27,577 nt of DNA from NCBI RefSeq assembly GCF_037577855.1, contig NZ_JBAKFX010000054.1, positions 1 to 27,577 on the forward strand, in the 5' to 3' direction. A program made the translations under genes and the position numbers. Below, in pieces: positions 22,043 through 27,577 of the stretch (its first letter is position 1; every line of letters starts with the position of its first letter). This stretch comes from Dethiothermospora halolimnae (GTDB lineage Bacteria > Bacillota > Clostridia > Tissierellales > VENL01). The notes under the pieces are model-generated. The model made no database searches, was not told where the DNA came from, and was given only the letters and a program-made list of their open reading frames with translations.

Positions 22043-22220
22043 TCCTTTTATCTGAAAGTTTCCTTGTTAGAAAACAAGTTTCTTCGTCGATGCCCTTATG
22101 TAAGGGTCTCTCCAGGGTTGTGTCAAATCATTGTAATGACCTGAGAGCTTCAAAATAAATTCTTAGCATAAATTTATTTTTTTCTCCTACGGTTATCCCT
22201 AACGGATATCTCCAATGATT
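22036..22220 (-). ncRNA. Tandem glycine riboswitch
   Basis: On the minus strand two glycine aptamer signatures follow each other. Aptamer 1 (about 22220-22123) is closed by AAATCATTG/CAATGATTT, with TTGGAGA at its 5' side and GCTCTCAGGTCATTACAA at its 3' side. Aptamer 2 (about 22116-22036) is closed by CCCTG/CAGGG, with TGGAGAGACCC, AAGGGCATCGACGAAG and TTTCAGATAAAAGGACAGG. The GGAGAGA and TCAG...AAAGGACAG pieces match the glycine riboswitch consensus. It precedes a terminator, so glycine would be expected to switch expression on. Confidence 0.9.
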
Positions 22221-22254
22221 TTCACCCACCATTATTAAGTTTTATCTTGCAATA

Positions 22255-22283
22255 ACATTCTATGATTATACAAAGGATTTGTC
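22255..22283 (-). promoter_or_regulatory. Promoter ahead of the glycine riboswitch
   Basis: TTGACA (22283-22278), a 17-nt spacer, then TAGAAT (22260-22255). Transcription would begin about 28 nt before aptamer 1. Confidence 0.7.
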
Positions 22284-22324
22284 AATAGAAAACTCCATAA
22301 ATATTTATTATGGATACAAAAGAT

Positions 22325-24316
<1,992 letters not shown>

Positions 24317-24396
24317 GAAAATACCTCCCTTTTATTTAGAGTGTCTAATTATTATATTTCTATATAAGTATCAAATATTCCTTTTTAAGTATAAAA

Positions 24397-24421
24397 AAAG
24401 AAGGATATAATCTCCTTCTTT
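24397..24421 (-). terminator. Terminator of the ferritin-like/MATE operon
   Basis: AAGAAGGA and TCCTTCTT pair around a 7-nt loop just after the MATE stop, followed by TTTTTTTATAC on the minus strand. Confidence 0.8.
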
Positions 24422-24422
24422 C

Positions 24423-25784
24423 TTATATATGATCAACCACATTATTAGCCCATCTTTTAGATATGAGCCTCGGTATACCTACTATGGCCTTTACCACCTC
24501 TTCTAAATATACAAGACCTATTACCCAATATATGGGAAGCTTGAATACCAAAGACCCTAAAAATGCCAACGGAACACCTATCAACCAAACACTACCGGTT
24601 TCTAATAAAAATCCAAAAAATGTATCTCCCCCACCCCTTAGGATTCCTACGACTAATATTGTATTAAACACTCTAATACTCATAGCTAAAGCCATAACTA
24701 TCAATATTTTTTTTGCCAGTATATAAACCTCCGGAGTTTTCTCAAATAGCACTAATATATAAGGTGATAGTAAAATCAATAGTCCTCCTGTGACTATTCC
24801 AATAATAGGTCCTATTATAGAAAACTTTCTAGCATACCTTATCGCTCTATCTCTTTTATTAGCACCCAGAGCATTTCCTATCATAACAGCTGATGCATTG
24901 CCAAGTCCCATTGATACCACCATAAATAGATTGTTTATTGTGTTCGACACTTGGACTGCTGCCACTGCTGTTGTACTAATTCGTCCATAGGCAGCTAAAT
25001 ATGCACTCATACCTGCTACCCAGAAAGCCTCATTAGCTATGACAGGACCCGCCCTTTCTATAAATCTGCTAAGTAAATTAGTATTAAAACTCATCATTTC
25101 TGATATTTTACCGGCTAATACACCTTTTTTCCCATATATTATAGTAATAAGTAGTAATACTTCTATGGCCCTAGATATTAATGTGGCTATAGCGGCCCCT
25201 TTTATTCCTAAAGCTGGAAAACCGAAATTCCCTAATATCAGAGTGTAATTAAGTAAAGTATTACATCCTAAGGCTATGGCACTTACAAACATAGGTATCT
25301 TAGCCTGTCCTATACTCCTTGATGCAAATCCAAAACTAAAACTAATTCCATTTATAAAATAGCTAAAACAAACTATGATTAAATACTCCATACCTAATGA
25401 TATAACTTCTGTATCATTGGTGAATATCCCCAGTATTTGTTCCGGTATTAATAAAGCAAGTGCCGTAAATAGTAAGCTAAGACTTCCCCCTAGTACCAAA
25501 GCCACTCCCATTATTCTCCTTATATTGATTACATCCTTTTTACCCCAAAATTGAGATATAAAAATTGCAGATCCACTATTTATTCCAAAGGACAATAATG
25601 CAAATATGAAAAAAAACTGATTTGCAAAGCCAACAGCAGCTATATTTGACTCTCCTAAACTAGCAATCATGACATTATCCACCATATTAAGAGACGATGA
25701 TATCAAATTTTGTATGGCTATTGGAAGTCCTATGGCAAGTAGAGATTTATAAAATCTTTTATCCTCTGTAATAGCTCTATTCAT
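24423..25784 (-). CDS. MATE family efflux transporter, 453 aa
   Basis: A twelve-helix multidrug and toxin extrusion protein that exports cationic compounds using Na+ or H+ gradients. The two six-helix halves are visible: GLPIAIQNLISSSLNMVDNV opens the first and RFIERAGPVIANEAFWVAG opens the second. VGFANQFFFIFALLSFGINSG and VQVSNTINNLFMVVSMGLGNA are the matching helix 2 regions. Its start lies TAG-TT-ATG behind the ferritin-like gene, and its GAGGAGG site is within the last codons of that gene, so translation is coupled. The substrate is unknown. Confidence 0.92.
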   Translation of the reverse strand: MNRAITEDKRFYKSLLAIGLPIAIQNLISSSLNMVDNVMIASLGESNIAAVGFANQFFFIFALLSFGINSGSAIFISQFWGKKDVINIRRIMGVALVLGGSLSLLFTALALLIPEQILGIFTNDTEVISLGMEYLIIVCFSYFINGISFSFGFASRSIGQAKIPMFVSAIALGCNTLLNYTLILGNFGFPALGIKGAAIATLISRAIEVLLLITIIYGKKGVLAGKISEMMSFNTNLLSRFIERAGPVIANEAFWVAGMSAYLAAYGRISTTAVAAVQVSNTINNLFMVVSMGLGNASAVMIGNALGANKRDRAIRYARKFSIIGPIIGIVTGGLLILLSPYILVLFEKTPEVYILAKKILIVMALAMSIRVFNTILVVGILRGGGDTFFGFLLETGSVWLIGVPLAFLGSLVFKLPIYWVIGLVYLEEVVKAIVGIPRLISKRWANNVVDHI

Positions 25785-25786
25785 AA

Positions 25787-26260
25787 CTATACCTCCTCTA
25801 CATAGGGTTCTAGATTTTTCACATGTCTTTGTTCCTCTTTTATCATTTCTGATAAAATGTTATATGCAACCCTATTAACATCCTTCTCACTTGTTACTAA
25901 ACTTCCCTGTATACTAATAAGCAGTGCAACATTTTTCTTTTCAAGTTCCAAAGCTCCCTTTAATAATACTTTATAATCACCAGTTTGCGGTATATCCATA
26001 TTATTTCTAAACTTATCTATTAACTTTGATATCTTATCATATATGTGAAGTGATATATCTTTTAAATCACTTTTTATAAATTTTTCTTTTAATTCATTAT
26101 AATACTTAATATGTCTAAGTTCTTCCTTCATAAGTATATTTGATATTGCTTTAAATCTCAATGAACAATCTTTGCTTTCACATATCTTCTGATAAATTTC
26201 AACGGCTTTTTCTTCTATTAATATTAATTTATCTATTATATCTATTATATTATATCCCAT
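25787..26260 (-). CDS. Ferritin-like di-iron protein, 157 aa
   Basis: A four-helix ferritin/rubrerythrin-like domain. Metal-binding patterns appear twice: EEKAVEIY near 16-23 with EELRH at 46-50, and ELEKKN near 105 with EEQRH at 142-146. It lacks a rubredoxin domain, so it is not a full rubrerythrin, although a rubredoxin gene sits about 0.8 kb away. The start at 26260 is used because GGAGG lies seven nucleotides ahead; an in-frame ATG at 26275 overlaps that site. It is coupled to the MATE gene and divergent from the stress protein gene. A role in peroxide or iron handling is inference. Confidence 0.85.
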   Translation of the reverse strand: MGYNIIDIIDKLILIEEKAVEIYQKICESKDCSLRFKAISNILMKEELRHIKYYNELKEKFIKSDLKDISLHIYDKISKLIDKFRNNMDIPQTGDYKVLLKGALELEKKNVALLISIQGSLVTSEKDVNRVAYNILSEMIKEEQRHVKNLEPYVEEV

Positions 26261-26383
26261 CTTTAAACCTCCCATATAATTATACTGTTTTTCATATTAA
26301 ATAAAAAGGAAATATATTTATTTTTCTATTAATAATGATTAAAGCATCATTTTTTCGGTAGATATATAATAAGGAGGGATATT

Positions 26384-26803
26384 TTGAATAAGATATTATT
26401 ACCTGTAGACGGATCTGATATGTGTACAAAATCTTATAAATATGCCAAGGATTTTGCTATGAAATATGATGCTGAAATACTTATAGTTAATGTCCAATCA
26501 TTACCCTACCAATGGGCCTATGCCCACAGTGACTTAGAGTATGATAGAAAAAAATACAATGAACTTGGCAATGATATTGTAAACAAAGCTAAACTTTTAT
26601 TTGATGAGAGCAAAGTAAGGACAATGACCAAAGTGGAATTTGGAGACCCTGCAAGCACTATAATTGATGTAGCTAAAAAGGAAAATTGCGATATTATAAT
26701 TATGTGTACCCACGGAATGGGAGCAGTTAAAAGATTTACTATAGGTAGTGTAACAAACAAGGTAGTTCATCATGCTGATATTCCCGTTTTAGTAGTTAGA
26801 TAA
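26384..26803 (+). CDS. Universal stress protein (UspA family), 139 aa, TTG start
   Basis: A small cytoplasmic nucleotide-binding stress protein. The Asp of KILLPVDGSD is in the ATP site. The C-terminal motif reads THGMGAVKRFTIGSVTNKVV, matching the G-2x-G-9x-GS loop except that the second Gly position is Ala. It ends PVLVVR, as family members do. The start codon is TTG at 26384, with AAGGAGGG five nucleotides ahead; the product begins NKILL. It is divergent from the ferritin-like gene, with 123 nt between the two starts. Confidence 0.92.
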   Translation: MNKILLPVDGSDMCTKSYKYAKDFAMKYDAEILIVNVQSLPYQWAYAHSDLEYDRKKYNELGNDIVNKAKLLFDESKVRTMTKVEFGDPASTIIDVAKKENCDIIIMCTHGMGAVKRFTIGSVTNKVVHHADIPVLVVR

Positions 26804-26820
26804 AATATAATGTATTTATA

Positions 26821-26854
26821 AAAATGACCTAATGTTTAAACATTAGGTCATTTT
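26821..26854 (+). terminator. 34-nt perfect palindrome, terminator of the universal stress protein
   Basis: AAAATGACCTAATGTTT pairs with its complement up to ATTTT at 26854, 17 nt after the stop. A second, imperfect version with a strong T run lies at 27059-27085, beyond foldback element 2. Confidence 0.8.
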
Positions 26855-26872
26855 GGATTTGAAGTATATTTA

Positions 26873-27047
26873 GACAAAGTAAGTAAAAATGGTAGCCATA
26901 CCGCAGGATTTGTGGAAATATAGAATAAGGGAGAAAATCGTTTAGAATTCCACTGTTTGAGGGACACCGAGTTTGGAATTCTATTTTCGACCGTTTCTCT
27001 ATATTTTCCAAATCCGAGGACTGGCGGACATTTTTACTTACTTTGTC
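26873..27047. repeat. Foldback element 2, 175 nt
   Basis: A perfect 19-bp terminal inverted repeat: GACAAAGTAAGTAAAAATG at 26873-26891 and its complement at 27029-27047. Pairing continues inward in patches (GGATTTG, AATATAGA, AGAATTCCA on both arms), so almost the whole element could form one long hairpin. It carries no real ORF. It lies between two versions of the universal stress protein terminator. Confidence 0.7.
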
Positions 27048-27090
27048 AACACTCTACCTTAATGTTTAAAAATTAGGTCTTTTTTATATT

Positions 27091-27252
27091 TTACTCCATC
27101 TTTTTAAACTCCTCTTTAGGATACGCACATCCAGGACAGTTAAAATCATCAGGTAAATCTTTAAAAGGAGTTCCAGGATCTATTCCTATATCCGGTAGTC
27201 CCACCTCTGTATCATAAATATATCCACATACTTTACATATGTATTTCGCCAT
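27091..27252 (-). CDS. Rubredoxin, 53 aa
   Basis: A small Fe(Cys)4 electron carrier. It starts MAKYICKVCGYIYDTEVG. The iron ligands are C6 and C9, and C39 and C42 in NCPGCAYPKEEF. DPGTPFKDLPDDF is the typical middle. Most rubredoxins have CPVCG or CPLCG; here it is CPGCA, a mild variation. AAGGAGGAG precedes the ATG. It probably delivers electrons to rubrerythrin-type or flavodiiron proteins; the ferritin-like protein at 25787 is a nearby candidate partner, by inference. Confidence 0.93.
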   Translation of the reverse strand: MAKYICKVCGYIYDTEVGLPDIGIDPGTPFKDLPDDFNCPGCAYPKEEFKKME

Positions 27253-27325
27253 ATTATCTCCTCCTTTAGTTTGTCTATATAGTTTATACCCTTATTTAAC
27301 GTATTATATCATAATATTAATAGAA

Positions 27326-27348
27326 CAAAGTGGCCTTGGGCCACTTTG
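27326..27348 (-). terminator. Terminator of the oligopeptide transporter ATPase
   Basis: CAAAGTGGCC pairs with GGCCACTTTG around TTG, about 48 nt after the stop. On the minus strand it is followed by TTCTATTAATATT, a modest tail. Confidence 0.65.
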
Positions 27349-27395
27349 CTCCTTATTTATTCTTTATTATCTACTCTCTATTCTTTAAGTTAAAG

Positions 27396-27577
27396 TTATT
27401 TAACTAAGTGACACGCAACATAGTGTTCTGGTTTAACTTCCTTTAGAACCGGTGCTTCTTTTCTACATATATCCTTTACGTATTTACATCTATTTTGGAA
27501 CTTACATCCTGGAGGTGTATTTATAGGACTTGGTACATCTCCCTTTAGTATTTCCCTTTCTCTAGTTCTTTCTATCT
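27396..27577 (-). CDS. Oligopeptide/dipeptide ABC transporter ATP-binding protein, C-terminal 60 aa (partial)
   Basis: Only the C-terminus is in the window; the gene continues beyond 27577. The reading is RTREREILKGDVPSPINTPP, then GCKFQNRC, KDICRKEAPVLKEVKPEHYV and ACHLVK. This is the oligo_HPY-type C-terminal extension of Opp/Dpp ATPases, with its four cysteines (GC, RC, IC, AC) intact. It most resembles the OppF/DppF or OppD/DppD group; which of the two cannot be told without the rest. Confidence 0.9.
   Translation of the reverse strand, partial: IERTREREILKGDVPSPINTPPGCKFQNRCKYVKDICRKEAPVLKEVKPEHYVACHLVK

Noticed and set aside
22036..22220. SAM or lysine riboswitch
   Set aside because: The TGGAGAGA and TTTCAGATAAAAGGACAGG signatures fit the glycine class. 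The motifs of the others are absent.
26829..27011. 60-codon minus-strand ORF
   Set aside because: It lies within foldback element 2 and the stress protein terminator. Its codons follow from inverted-repeat sequence and it has no ribosome binding site.

Overview
The window is AT-rich and reads as a chromosome segment of a strict or near-strict anaerobic Firmicute (Clostridia or Tissierellia type). Supporting signs are strong AGGAGG-type ribosome binding sites, consensus TTGACA/TATAAT promoters, rubredoxin, bacteriohemerythrin, a ferritin-like protein, an Fe-S dependent rRNA methyltransferase, an SLH-domain surface protein and a tandem glycine riboswitch. I cannot name the species.

Layout. 1-124 is the 5' end of a group IIC intron on the minus strand, sitting directly behind a perfect terminator-like palindrome. 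290-2344 is a chemoreceptor. 2416-5347, minus strand, holds a small membrane ORF, a metallophosphoesterase with a C-terminal SH3-like region, and two coupled ABC-2 permeases with no ATPase gene beside them. 5739-6302 is a flavin reductase-like protein. 6303-6950 holds only decayed sequence. 6951-8549 is a secreted SLH/alpha-beta hydrolase. 8708-10891 is a broken radical SAM/SPASM plus ABC exporter pair, probably a dead peptide-modification locus. 11113-15559 holds an Fes-like esterase, a GNAT acetyltransferase and an ABC-F ATPase, with two copies of a 121-nt mobile element between them. 16384-20557 holds a membrane-anchored hydrolase, a small methyltransferase, an RlmD-like methyltransferase, bacteriohemerythrin and an XRE regulator. 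20936-21958 is an EIIC-like membrane protein under glycine riboswitch control. 22325-26803 holds an S9 peptidase, a coupled ferritin-like/MATE pair and a divergent universal stress protein. Rubredoxin and the C-terminus of an oligopeptide ABC ATPase close the window.

The strip from about 5.3 to 16.4 kb is accessory and eroded. It contains MITE-like elements, a foldback element, a duplicated terminator, a duplicated promoter-leader, gene fragments and pseudogenes. The rest is mostly intact single genes, each with its own terminator hairpin.

The most interesting functional link is the tandem glycine riboswitch with a terminator platform in front of a lone EIIC-like permease, which suggests a role in glycine handling rather than sugar uptake. 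The most interesting structural signals are the small mobile or foldback elements, a MITE core that supplies the start of the truncated radical SAM ORF, and the homologous promoter-leaders of two unrelated adjacent genes.
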